This document shows, one piece after another, positions 14,575 through 22,658 of a stretch of 29,146 nucleotides of DNA. The position numbers and the translations under genes were made by a program. The DNA comes from CAYOHP01 sp964403795 [NCBI: uncultured bacterium] (GTDB lineage Bacteria > Muiribacteriota > UBA6191 > CAZXTJ01): contig CAYOHP010000080.1 in the NCBI GenBank assembly GCA_964403795.1, positions 1 through 29,146 on the forward strand. Direction: 5' to 3'. The first letter of the stretch is position 1, and the number at the start of each line of letters is the position of its first letter. Below the pieces are notes generated by a model. The model was given only the letters and a program-made list of their open reading frames with translations. It was not told the origin of the DNA and searched no databases.

Positions 14575-15558
14575 ATGGAATCCGACGCCCCCCGTCCCCT
14601 GCTCAGCGTCGTCGCCCCCTGCCTGGACGAGGAGGCGGCGGTGCCCCGTTTCGTGACGGCCGTGCTGGCGGTCCTGGACGGACTCCCCGGGCCTTGTGAG
14701 CTGATCCTGGTCGACGACGGATCCACGGATGGGACCTTCGCCGCCATGGAGGCGGAGGCCGCCCGCCACCCCGGCCGGGTCCGGGCCATCGGACTCAGCC
14801 GGAACTTCGGTCACCAGATGGCGCTGACCGCCGGGCTCGATCTGGCGGAGGGGCGGGCCGTGGTCACCATGGATGCCGACCTCCAGCATCCCCCCGAAAT
14901 GATCCCCGAGATGGTGCGGCTGTGGCAGGGCGGTGCCGAGGTGGTCCTCACCGAGCGCCAAGGGGACGAGGACCTCCCCTACTGGAAACGCTTCACCTCC
15001 CGTGCCTTCTACCTGGTGGTCTCCAGCCTCTCGACCCTCCGGATCGAGCCCGGGTCCTCGGACTTCCGGCTGGTCGACCGCAAGGTCGTCCTGGCCATGG
15101 GGAGATGCCGGGAGCAGCACCGCATGCTGCGCGGCCTGGCCCTCTGGGTCGGGTACCGGCGAGCCGTGCTCCCCTATCGGGTCGGCTCGCGGGTGGCGGG
15201 CCGCACCAAATTCTCCCTGGGCCGCATGCTGCGCCTGGCCCTGGACGGGATCTTCGCCTTCTCGACCGTCCCCCTCCGGATCGCCACCCTGGTCGGCATG
15301 GTGGTGGCAGGCCTCTCCAGCCTGTACCTCGTCTACGTGGTGGTCCTCCGCTTCCTCAGGCCCGAGACGGTGGTCCCGGGGTGGGCTTCGATCCTCGGCG
15401 TCGTGCTCCTGATGGGAGGACTCCAGCTGGTGTTCCTCGGGATCGTGGGCGAGTACGTGGGCCGCATCTTCGAACAGGTGAAGCAGCGCCCGCTCTACCT
15501 GGTGGCGAGGACCGCCGGCTTCCCGGCCGAGGACCACCGGTCCGGGGCCCCGACCTGA
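14575..15558 (+). CDS. GT2 family polyprenyl-phosphate glycosyltransferase (GtrB/ArnC/DPM1-like)
   Basis: A 327-residue protein with an N-terminal GT-A domain: S-V-V-A-P-C-L-D-E-E (11-20), V-D-D-G-S-T-D-G (46-53), N-F-G-H-Q (77-81), M-D-A-D-L-Q-H-P-P-E (99-108, the metal/nucleotide DxD) and G-S-S-D-F-R-L. Two C-terminal membrane helices follow (about 235-260 and 270-296), then the conserved G-E-Y-V-G-R-I-F-E-Q-V-K-Q-R-P. This is the layout of enzymes that transfer a sugar from UDP/GDP-sugar to undecaprenyl phosphate on the cytoplasmic face. The product would be the donor for the GT-C enzymes encoded divergently. No clear Shine-Dalgarno precedes ATG 14575; the leader is a pyrimidine-rich run. 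Followed directly by the beta-propeller gene. Confidence 0.92.
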   Translation: MESDAPRPLLSVVAPCLDEEAAVPRFVTAVLAVLDGLPGPCELILVDDGSTDGTFAAMEAEAARHPGRVRAIGLSRNFGHQMALTAGLDLAEGRAVVTMDADLQHPPEMIPEMVRLWQGGAEVVLTERQGDEDLPYWKRFTSRAFYLVVSSLSTLRIEPGSSDFRLVDRKVVLAMGRCREQHRMLRGLALWVGYRRAVLPYRVGSRVAGRTKFSLGRMLRLALDGIFAFSTVPLRIATLVGMVVAGLSSLYLVYVVVLRFLRPETVVPGWASILGVVLLMGGLQLVFLGIVGEYVGRIFEQVKQRPLYLVARTAGFPAEDHRSGAPT

Positions 15559-15635
15559 CCCCCTCTCCTCCGGTCCCCTTCCCCCGGAGGTCCGGCCGGA
15601 TCGACGGGAAGGCCCTGGGCCGGGCGGCCCGCCAG

Positions 15636-16580
15636 GTGGTCCTGGTGCTGGCTCTCCCGGTCCTGGTGCTGGGAGGCCGCTGGCTGGCCAAGGGACTCCC
15701 TCCCTTCCTCGACGCCGGGCGCGGCCAGTGGTCGGTCTCCCTCTACCGGGGTGCGTCGCCGTTCGCCCTGGCACCCTCGGGCGAGGTCCCGCTCCTGACC
15801 GCGGCCGACGTCGCCGACCGCCCTTCGTGGTTCGTCGCCGATCCCTTCCTCCACCGCCACGGGGACGGCTGGTACCTCTTCTACGAGAGCCTGACGAGGG
15901 AAGGCTTCCAAGGGGACATCGGGGTGGCCGAGAGCCGGGACGGCACCGGGTTCCGGCACCGGGGCATCGTGCTCGACGAGCCCTGGCACCTCTCCTACCC
16001 GTTGGTCTTCGAGGCCGAGGGACACGTCTGGATGCTCCCCGAGAGCTTCCAGAAGCAGGCGATCCGGCTCTACCGCGCCGAGCGGTTCCCGGACCGGTGG
16101 CGGTTCCATGCCACCCTCGTCGAGGGCCGGGAATACCTGGACCCCACGATCTTCCGCCATCGGGACCGGTGGTGGCTGTTCGCCTCGCTGCCCAGCAACG
16201 ACACGCTGTTCCTGTTCTCGGCCCCGGGCCTGGAGGGCCCCTGGGAGGAGCACCCGATGAGTCCGGTGATCGCCGGCGACCGCGGAGGGGCCAGGCCGGG
16301 GGGTCGGATCCTCGAGCACCAGGGTCGCCTCTACCGGTTCGGGCAGGACGATCGCGGGGTCTACGGCCGGGCACTCCGGATCTTCGAGATCCTCGAACTC
16401 GACCCGCACCGCTACCGGGAACGGGCAGTGGATCCCGATCCCTGGCTCTCGGCCTCCGGGTCGGGCTGGAACCAGCTCGGCATGCACCACGCGGACATCC
16501 TTCCCGACCCCGGGGGAGGCTACGTGGCCGCCGTCGACGGTCGGGGCGAGTACCTGCGGTTCGGTCTGCGCTTCTGGTGA
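15636..16580 (+). CDS. GINT1-N-type five-bladed beta-propeller protein, membrane anchored
   Basis: About 314 residues. An N-terminal membrane segment (LVLALPVLVLGG) is followed by a soluble domain with W-F-V-A-D-P-F-L, W-Y-L-F-Y-E, E-S-R-D-G, H-L-S-Y-P-L-V-F, W-M-L-P-E-S, Y-L-D-P-T-I-F, W-W-L-F-A-S, and A-R-P-G-G-R-I-L-E-H-Q-G-R-L-Y-R-F-G-Q-D. These repeats match the GH43-like propeller found at the N-terminus of glucosamine inositolphosphorylceramide transferase 1 and in bacterial surface-glycan loci. The coordinate given uses the first conventional start, GTG 15636. A perfect GGAGGT at 15586-15591 instead points to ATC 15600, giving a 12-residue basic extension before the helix (see findings). 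It follows the GT2 gene in the same operon. It may act on or bind a glycan intermediate; catalytic activity is unproven. Confidence 0.82.
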   Translation: MVLVLALPVLVLGGRWLAKGLPPFLDAGRGQWSVSLYRGASPFALAPSGEVPLLTAADVADRPSWFVADPFLHRHGDGWYLFYESLTREGFQGDIGVAESRDGTGFRHRGIVLDEPWHLSYPLVFEAEGHVWMLPESFQKQAIRLYRAERFPDRWRFHATLVEGREYLDPTIFRHRDRWWLFASLPSNDTLFLFSAPGLEGPWEEHPMSPVIAGDRGGARPGGRILEHQGRLYRFGQDDRGVYGRALRIFEILELDPHRYRERAVDPDPWLSASGSGWNQLGMHHADILPDPGGGYVAAVDGRGEYLRFGLRFW

Positions 16581-16638
16581 TCTCGGTGGAGCCCGGGGCG
16601 GGAACCCACGACCGACCGCGTGTGCAACACTCGCGCCG

Positions 16639-19110
16639 ATGAACGAGGCTCCTCCACGTCGGGTGCTGGCTGCGGTCTTCCTGGTGAGCCTGGGACTCCT
16701 GGCGGCCCAGGTCTCGGTGACCCGGCTGGTGGCCTACCGCTTCCTGTACCACTTCGTGTTCTTCGTCATCTCGCTCTCCCAGCTCGGCCTGGCCGCCGCC
16801 GGTGCCTGGATCTACGCCCGGCGTGACCCCCGCCCGGCCTCCGGCACCGAGGTAGAGCTCTGGCTCGTGCGGCTCGCCCTCTCGGTCCTGGTGACGCTGG
16901 CCTTCTACGTCGGGCTCACCCCCGTTCCCGACCGATACTTCAAGGTGACCGGGCTCCCGGGGGCGGTCTACCTGCTGGCGCTCTCGTTCCCCCTGATCGG
17001 CCTGAATCTCTCGGGCGGCATGGTCCTCACCCTGCTGTTCTCCCGCTACCGATCCCGGATGTCCGAGCTCTACGCCGCGGACCTGGCAGGGGCCGCCGCC
17101 GGGTGCCTCGCCTCGGTGGCGGTGATGAGCGTGGCCGGTCCCATCCGGGCCTTCCTCCTCTCGGGCCTGGTCGCTCTCCTCGCCGCCCGGGTCATCGGCC
17201 GCCTCGAGGCGCACCCCGCGCCGGAGGAGCCGGCGGCACCGGAGCCCCGTGTCTCACCCCGGTTCCAGGCCTTGGTCGCCGGTCTCCTGACGGCCGGTCT
17301 GGCGGTCCCCTGGCTTTTCGATCCCAACCTCAAGTACGGCATCCACCGCCTGATCCTCCGGTACCACTGGGACCACCTGCAGCGGACCGACGCGGTCGGT
17401 CCCTCCCGCTACCTGGTGGACGGCCGTTCCGGGACCGAACTCGCCATGGCCAGGAGCACGCCGGAACGCGGCGCCGCCGACCTCGTCGAGTACCTGCTCG
17501 TCCCTCCCCGGCCCCGGGTCGGGATCCTGGGGGTCGGAGCCGGCCCCGAACTGATCGACGCCCTGGCCGCGGGGGCATCCAAGGTGGTGGCCATCGACCT
17601 GAACCCGGCCATCATGACCTGGAACCGGACGCTGGACCGGGAGGCCAACCAGGGCATCTTCGAGCGCCCCGAGGTCGAGTCCTACGCGGTCGAGGGCCGG
17701 CACTTCGTGCAGTCCTACCCGGGACGGTTCGACCTGCTGGTGATGTTCGGACTCGACACCTTCTCGGCCGCGGCCCAGGGGACCTTCGCCATGACCGAGA
17801 ACTTCCTCTACACCGTGGAGGCGTTCGAGGACTTCATGGAGCGATTGGCCCCGGGCGGGGTGGTGGCGGTGAGGCGCTGGATCTTCGATCCGCCCAGGGA
17901 GAACCTCCGGCTCTACACCACCGCCGAGGCCGCCCTGCGCCGGAGGGGGGTGGCCGATCCCTCGCTCCATCTGGCGGTGCTGGCCAACCGGCCGACCTAC
18001 CGGCGCCGCGGCCCGGAGTCACCGGTGGTGGAAGGCTACTTCCTGGCCTCCCCGGATCCCTTCGACGAGGCCCGCCTCGCACGGGTCGACGAGCTGGTGA
18101 CCCGGATCGGATGGTCCTTCGTCCATCGTCCCCGGCGACGGCTCGACAATCCCATCTCGGAGTACGCCCACAGTCCGGACCCGGCCGGCTTCCGGGCCTC
18201 CTACCCCTACATCGTGGAGCCCGCCACCGACGACAACCCGTTCTTCTTCCAGGTCTATGCCCCATGGCGCCATCTCTCGGACCAGGACCACTGGGTCCAG
18301 GTCATGCACCAGCAGTCCACCATGGCGATGTTCCTGACCCTGGTCGTCTCCCTGGTGCTCTCCGCCGTGCTCCTGGGCGTGCCCCTCTGGCTCAGGAGAC
18401 GGGACCTGGCCTCCGAGGTCGGGCTCACCCGCTCGGCGCTCTACTTCGGCTGCCTGGGCTTCGGGTTCATGGCCTTCGAGCTGCCGGTGATCCAGGCCAT
18501 GACCCTCTTCCTCGGCCACCCGACCTACGCCATGAGCCTGGTGCTCTTCGGCCTGCTGCTGGCGGCCGGGACCGGGAGCTCGCTGGCGGCCCGAGTGCCC
18601 CGCCGGGGGGTACCCCTGGTGCTGCTCACGGTGGCGTTCCTGGGAGCGGCCTCCGCCTGGGGTCTGACCTCGGGCCTCCGCTCCCTGCTCCATCTGGGCG
18701 AGAGCTCCCGGATCGGGCTCTGCCTGGGACTCCTGGCGATCCTCGGTGTCCCGTTGGGGATCCCTTTCGCGGCCGGGATCCGGGAGATCTCGGACCGGGG
18801 GCCGCACCAGGTGGCCTGGGCCTGGGCCGCCAACGGGTCCGCCAGCGTGGTCGGTTCGACCGCCCTCATGGTGGTCCTGGTCTACGCCGGGAGCCGGGTC
18901 GCCCTGGGGCTCGGTGCCCTCGCCTACCTGCTGGCCCTGGGCGTCTTCCCGCGGCTGGCGCCGCCCGAGCGGTGCCGGGGCTCGGGCCCGGGCGAAAGTG
19001 ACGGATCGCGTCTCGACCCGACGACCGGTGCCGAGTCCGGAGCGCCCGAGGCATCCTCCCCGGCGACCGGCACTCCGGGGACAGGCTCGGGTGGGTCCGC
19101 CGCCGGGTAG
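16639..19110 (+). CDS. Membrane protein with spermidine-synthase-like domain
   Basis: An 823-residue protein. About six membrane helices (residues 10-230) precede a soluble Rossmann domain (about 240-560), and about seven helices follow (about 570-770). A Gly/Ser/Pro-rich tail ends the chain. The soluble domain has V-G-I-L-G-V-G-A-G-P-E (motif I, 294-304) and V-V-A-I-D-L-N-P-A-I (strand 2 acid D320), as in spermidine/spermine synthases. The usual catalytic aspartates are not obvious: the segment after strand 4 reads M-F-G-L-D-T-F-S-A. Such fused proteins are common in bacteria and mostly uncharacterised, so polyamine synthesis should not be assumed. ATG 16639 lacks a clear Shine-Dalgarno; the gene starts 58 bp after the propeller gene. 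Its tail overlaps the convergent PIN-TRAM gene by 187 bp. Confidence 0.85.
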   Translation: MNEAPPRRVLAAVFLVSLGLLAAQVSVTRLVAYRFLYHFVFFVISLSQLGLAAAGAWIYARRDPRPASGTEVELWLVRLALSVLVTLAFYVGLTPVPDRYFKVTGLPGAVYLLALSFPLIGLNLSGGMVLTLLFSRYRSRMSELYAADLAGAAAGCLASVAVMSVAGPIRAFLLSGLVALLAARVIGRLEAHPAPEEPAAPEPRVSPRFQALVAGLLTAGLAVPWLFDPNLKYGIHRLILRYHWDHLQRTDAVGPSRYLVDGRSGTELAMARSTPERGAADLVEYLLVPPRPRVGILGVGAGPELIDALAAGASKVVAIDLNPAIMTWNRTLDREANQGIFERPEVESYAVEGRHFVQSYPGRFDLLVMFGLDTFSAAAQGTFAMTENFLYTVEAFEDFMERLAPGGVVAVRRWIFDPPRENLRLYTTAEAALRRRGVADPSLHLAVLANRPTYRRRGPESPVVEGYFLASPDPFDEARLARVDELVTRIGWSFVHRPRRRLDNPISEYAHSPDPAGFRASYPYIVEPATDDNPFFFQVYAPWRHLSDQDHWVQVMHQQSTMAMFLTLVVSLVLSAVLLGVPLWLRRRDLASEVGLTRSALYFGCLGFGFMAFELPVIQAMTLFLGHPTYAMSLVLFGLLLAAGTGSSLAARVPRRGVPLVLLTVAFLGAASAWGLTSGLRSLLHLGESSRIGLCLGLLAILGVPLGIPFAAGIREISDRGPHQVAWAWAANGSASVVGSTALMVVLVYAGSRVALGLGALAYLLALGVFPRLAPPERCRGSGPGESDGSRLDPTTGAESGAPEASSPATGTPGTGSGGSAAG

Positions 19111-20249
19111 TTCCCGCCCGGGCCCGGGAGCGAGGCATGGGGCTCGGCGTTCCTGGGATGGGCGAAGATCATCCGGCCTGCCGAGGTCTGGAGCACCCGC
19201 TCGACGACCACCGCGATCCGCTGCCCCAGATATCGGGTGCCGTCCCGGACCACCACCATGGTCCCGTCGGAGAGGTAGCCGACGCCCTGCTCCTTCTCCT
19301 TGCCCTCCTTGGCGATCTCCACCTCGAGTCCCTCGCCGGGGAGCGCCACCGGGCGCATCACGTCGGCCAGGGCATGCATCGAGACCGCCCGGATCCCCTC
19401 GAGCCCGGCGATCTTGGCCAGGTTGTAGTCGTTGGTGATCAGGGTGCAGGGTTCCTCGCGGGCGAACCGGACGAGCTTGTCGTCCACCCGGTTGGTGTCC
19501 TCGAAGTCCCGCTCCGGCAGCACCATCTCGGCGCGGTTGTGCTGGCGGAGCGCCTCCAGGGTCTCGAGTCCCCGCTGGCCGCGCCGGCGACGGGTCTCGT
19601 CGCTCGAGTCGGCGAGCAGCTGGAGCTCCGCCACCACGAAGCGGGGAACCACGATCTGGCCTTCGAGGAACCCGATCTCGACGAGATCGAGGACCCGGCC
19701 GTCGATGATGGCGCTGGTATCGAGGAGCAGGCGGCGGGCCGAGGAGAGCCGGAGGGTGCCGGGATCCCGCATCCCGAGGAGCAGCCCGTCGAGTTCCGGC
19801 TCCTTGCGCAGCATCAGGGTCGAGCCCAGGTACCCGAGGAAGAGGTTCAGGCTCGAGGGCACCAGCACCAGGATCACCGGCAGGACCATGCGGCCGAGCT
19901 GGCTGGCCACCAGGGCGGAGCGGACCTGCTCGGTGTTGACCACGATGATGAGCGGGACCAGCACCAGGTTGGCGACGATCATGCCGCCGATGGCGCCCAG
20001 AGCGCCCCAGATCACGTCCCGGATCCGGATCGCCGGCAAGGTCTCGTCGAACCAGCGGGTGAACTCGTAGTGGAAGGTGGCGCCGATCAGGTATCCGACC
20101 CCACCCATCAGGATCGCCAGGGCGATCCGGGGATCGAAGCCCACCAGGTCGTGGACGCCCTCCTGGAACTCGGGGCTGGTGGAGAAGGCCACCGTCACCC
20201 CGATCACGGTGGCGACCAGGCAGATGACGCCATGGAGGACCCGGTTCAT
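18924..20249 (-). CDS. PIN-TRAM domain membrane protein (YacL family)
   Basis: A 441-residue protein. Four N-terminal membrane helices (about 5-22, 41-58, 79-104, 120-145) are followed by a PIN nuclease domain: L-L-L-D-T-S-A-I-I-D-G-R with D177, V-A-E-L with E208, R-V-D-D (256-257) and I-T-N-D-Y-N with D274, i.e. the acidic metal cluster. Residues about 302-362 form a TRAM domain (G-E-G-L-E-V-E-I-A-K-E-G ... G-V-G-Y-L-S-D-G-T-M-V-V-V). The family is associated with radA in many bacteria, as here, and is presumed to act on RNA at the membrane; the substrate is unknown. ATG 20249 has GGGGGTG at about 6 bases. The last ~80 residues are a disordered Pro/Ser/Gly tail that overlaps the 3' end of the convergent gene. 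Confidence 0.93.
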   Translation of the reverse strand: MNRVLHGVICLVATVIGVTVAFSTSPEFQEGVHDLVGFDPRIALAILMGGVGYLIGATFHYEFTRWFDETLPAIRIRDVIWGALGAIGGMIVANLVLVPLIIVVNTEQVRSALVASQLGRMVLPVILVLVPSSLNLFLGYLGSTLMLRKEPELDGLLLGMRDPGTLRLSSARRLLLDTSAIIDGRVLDLVEIGFLEGQIVVPRFVVAELQLLADSSDETRRRRGQRGLETLEALRQHNRAEMVLPERDFEDTNRVDDKLVRFAREEPCTLITNDYNLAKIAGLEGIRAVSMHALADVMRPVALPGEGLEVEIAKEGKEKEQGVGYLSDGTMVVVRDGTRYLGQRIAVVVERVLQTSAGRMIFAHPRNAEPHASLPGPGGNYPAADPPEPVPGVPVAGEDASGAPDSAPVVGSRRDPSLSPGPEPRHRSGGASRGKTPRASR

Positions 20250-20281
20250 CGCCGGCACCCCCGGGATCCGACCCCAGCCGT

Positions 20282-20315
20282 GACGCCGACTCCGGCGCCC
20301 ACTCCGACTCCGACC
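20282..20315. repeat. Degenerate hexamer repeat downstream of radA
   Basis: In minus-strand sense this reads as consecutive GTCGGA-like hexamers: GTCGGA, GTCGGA, GTGGGC, GCCGGA, GTCGGC, GTC. It starts a few bases after the radA stop (20320) and fills much of the 70-bp gap before the PIN-TRAM gene. It could be simple slippage-generated sequence. Confidence 0.55.
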
Positions 20316-20319
20316 AGGA

Positions 20320-21699
20320 TCAGCCGAGCAGGCGGGCGACCACTTCGGCCAGGGTCCCGGCGGAGAGGACCTCGATCCCGCTCTTGGCCCTCGGCACCGA
20401 GCCCGCGGGCAGGACCATCCGGGCGAAGCCGAGCCGCTCGGCTTCCTTGACCCGGCGTTCCACGAAGGACACCGACCGGAGTTCCCCTCCCAGACCCACC
20501 TCGCCTGCGAAAGCGGTGCGCGGGGGAACCGGGCGATCCCGGTGGGAGGAGGCGATAGCGACCGCCAGCGAGAGGTCCATGGCCGGCTCCCGGAGCTGGA
20601 TCCCTCCCACCAGCTTGACGCACACGTCCTCCCTCGACAGGGGCATGCCGAGCCGCCGCTCGAGCACGCTCGCCAGCACCGCCAGGCGGGCCGGCTCCCA
20701 CCCCTGGGCGGTCCGCCGGGGGTACGCCAGGGCCGAGGGAGCCACCAGAGCCTGGACCTCCACAAGGTAGCACCGCGAGCCCTCGACCCCGGCCGCCACG
20801 CAGGATCCGGGCAAATCCTGGTGCGCCTCCGAGTGGAAGAGCGCGCTCGGGTTCTCGACCTCGACCAGGCCGCCCTCCTCCATGGAGAAGACGCCGAGCT
20901 CTCCGGTCCCCCCGAAGCGGTTCTTCACGCCCCGCAGGAAACGGAGCCCCTGATCCCGGTCCCCGTCGAACTGGAGCACCGCGTCGACCATGTGCTCGAG
21001 CAGCTTGGGTCCTGCCAGTTCGCCTTCCTTGTTGACGTGGGCGACCAGCACGCAGGGCACCGAGAGGGCCTTGACCAGCCCGAGCAGCCGGCTGGCCACC
21101 GCCGCCAGCTGGGCCGGCGACCCCGGGACCCCAGGGGCCTCGGTGGAGTGCAGGGTCTGTACCGAGTCGACGACCAGCAGGTCGGGGGGAGACTCCCGCA
21201 CCGCGGCGGCGATCCGCTCCACCTCGATCTCGGGGAAGAGCAGGACCCTGGATTCGACAGCCCCGATCCGGTCCGCCCGCAGCCGGATCTGGCGGGGCGA
21301 TTCCTCGCCGCAGACGTAGAGCACCCGCTTGCCCTGGGCCGCCAGCCCTCCGGCCAGGCGGAGCAGCAGGGTCGACTTCCCGATCCCGGGCTCGCCCCCG
21401 AGCAACACCAGCGAGCCGCCCACCAGGCCACCGCCCAGGACCCGGTCGACCTCCCCGATCCCGGTGCGGAGGCGGACCCCTTCCCCCCCGGACTCGACCT
21501 CGGTGACCGGGATCGGCCGGGCCTCCTCGCCGGGGGCTACCCCGGGGGCCAGGGGTCGTCCCTCGAGCTCCGGGAGCACCTCCTCGACCGTGCCCCAGGA
21601 TCCGCACCCCTCGCAGCGCCCGGCCCACTTGGGGTGGCGCCGGTCGCAGGCGGTGCAGGCGAACCCGACGCCCTTGCCGCCGGACTTGGGGCGTTTCAT
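20320..21699 (-). CDS. radA: DNA repair protein RadA (Sms)
   Basis: A 459-residue cytoplasmic RecA-family helicase/branch-migration protein of recombinational repair. A zinc finger with C15-x2-C18 and C29-x2-C32 is followed by Walker A G-E-P-G-I-G-K-S-T (102-110), Walker B D-L-L-V-V-D-S-V-Q-T (about 173-182), the RadA-specific K-N-R-F-G motif (259-263), and a C-terminal Lon-protease-like domain (about 290-459) ending with the V-L-P-A-G-type strand. Full length for the family. ATG 21699 overlaps the fmt stop as ATGA, so translation is coupled. The PIN-TRAM protein follows 70 bp downstream. Confidence 0.97.
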   Translation of the reverse strand: MKRPKSGGKGVGFACTACDRRHPKWAGRCEGCGSWGTVEEVLPELEGRPLAPGVAPGEEARPIPVTEVESGGEGVRLRTGIGEVDRVLGGGLVGGSLVLLGGEPGIGKSTLLLRLAGGLAAQGKRVLYVCGEESPRQIRLRADRIGAVESRVLLFPEIEVERIAAAVRESPPDLLVVDSVQTLHSTEAPGVPGSPAQLAAVASRLLGLVKALSVPCVLVAHVNKEGELAGPKLLEHMVDAVLQFDGDRDQGLRFLRGVKNRFGGTGELGVFSMEEGGLVEVENPSALFHSEAHQDLPGSCVAAGVEGSRCYLVEVQALVAPSALAYPRRTAQGWEPARLAVLASVLERRLGMPLSREDVCVKLVGGIQLREPAMDLSLAVAIASSHRDRPVPPRTAFAGEVGLGGELRSVSFVERRVKEAERLGFARMVLPAGSVPRAKSGIEVLSAGTLAEVVARLLG

Positions 21700-22643
21700 G
21701 AGGCGACCCCCGGGGCCGCCAGGCGCTCGCCCGGGACGATCCGGGCCCCTCGCGACCAGTCGGCTGCCCCCATGGCCCGCTTGCCCGCGGGCTTGACCTC
21801 GGTGATGCGGACCGCACCGCGGCCGCAGGCCACCACCAACCCGTCCCGGTCGACCGCCAGGATCTCGCCCGGGAGCCCGCTCCCCTCGGCCCCCACCGAT
21901 CGCACCAGGCCCAACCGCTCCCCCCGGAAGGAGGTCCAGGCCCCGGGCCAGGGCGAGAGGCCGCGCACCTGCCGGTCGACCGCGGCGCCGTCGTCCTCCC
22001 AGCGCACCGCGGTCTCCTCCGATCCGATCTTCTCGGCATAGGTGGCGCCCGCGTCGTCCTGGGGCACGGCCTCCGGCAGCCCTCCCCGGCTCTCGAGTTC
22101 CAGCAGGAACTCGCCGAGCAGACGCCGGCCCAAGGCGGCGAGTCGGTCATGGAGCTCGCCGGCGGTGATACCGGGAGGCAGGTCGAATCCCCCGTCCAGG
22201 TAGACCGGTCCCTCGTCGAGGCCCTCGGTGACCTGCATGATCGAGATCCCCGTCGAGGCTTCCCCCAGGAGCACGGCGCGATGGATGGGTGCGGCACCCC
22301 TGAGGCGCGGCAGGCGGGAGGCGTGCACGTTGACGAACCCGAAGCGCGGCTCGACCAGGAGGTCGCCCGGCAGGATCCTCCCGTAGGCCGCCACCACCGC
22401 CAGTTCAGGGGCCGCGGCCCGGAAGGCGGCCCGGAACTCCGGATCCTTCATGCGACGGGGCTGGAGCACCGGGATCCCGAGTTCGGCCGCCCTCGCCTTC
22501 ACCGGCGGTGGACGCGGACGCTGGCCCCGCCCCGCGGGCCGATCCGGCTGGCAGACCGCCATCACGACGCGGGTCCGGGCCGCCAGCTCGTCGAGCATCG
22601 GCACCGCGAAGTCGGGCGTCCCGAAGAAGGCCGTCTTGAGCAT
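21696..22643 (-). CDS. fmt: Methionyl-tRNA formyltransferase
   Basis: Formylates Met-tRNA-fMet for initiation, using 10-formyl-THF. The 315-residue protein starts M-L-K-T-A-F-F-G-T-P-D-F-A-V-P and has the catalytic N105, H107 and D143 (V-N-V-H-A-S; G-L-D-E-G). The conserved loop is S-R-L-P-R-L-R-G-A-A-P-I-H-R-A, with Arg where many homologues have Leu after Ser. The C-terminal OB-like tRNA-binding domain (about 208-310) contains R-G-L-S-P-W-P-G-A-W-T. ATG 22643 lies 15 bp after the def stop, and its stop overlaps radA by four bases. The def-fmt pair functions together in N-terminal formyl addition and removal. Confidence 0.97.
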   Translation of the reverse strand: MLKTAFFGTPDFAVPMLDELAARTRVVMAVCQPDRPAGRGQRPRPPPVKARAAELGIPVLQPRRMKDPEFRAAFRAAAPELAVVAAYGRILPGDLLVEPRFGFVNVHASRLPRLRGAAPIHRAVLLGEASTGISIMQVTEGLDEGPVYLDGGFDLPPGITAGELHDRLAALGRRLLGEFLLELESRGGLPEAVPQDDAGATYAEKIGSEETAVRWEDDGAAVDRQVRGLSPWPGAWTSFRGERLGLVRSVGAEGSGLPGEILAVDRDGLVVACGRGAVRITEVKPAGKRAMGAADWSRGARIVPGERLAAPGVAS

Positions 22644-22658
22644 GGGCCGGGGGTGCCG

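Noticed and set aside
14524-17214. 896-residue minus-strand open frame
   Set aside because: Antisense to GT2, propeller and spermidine-synthase-like genes, all with recognisable motifs.
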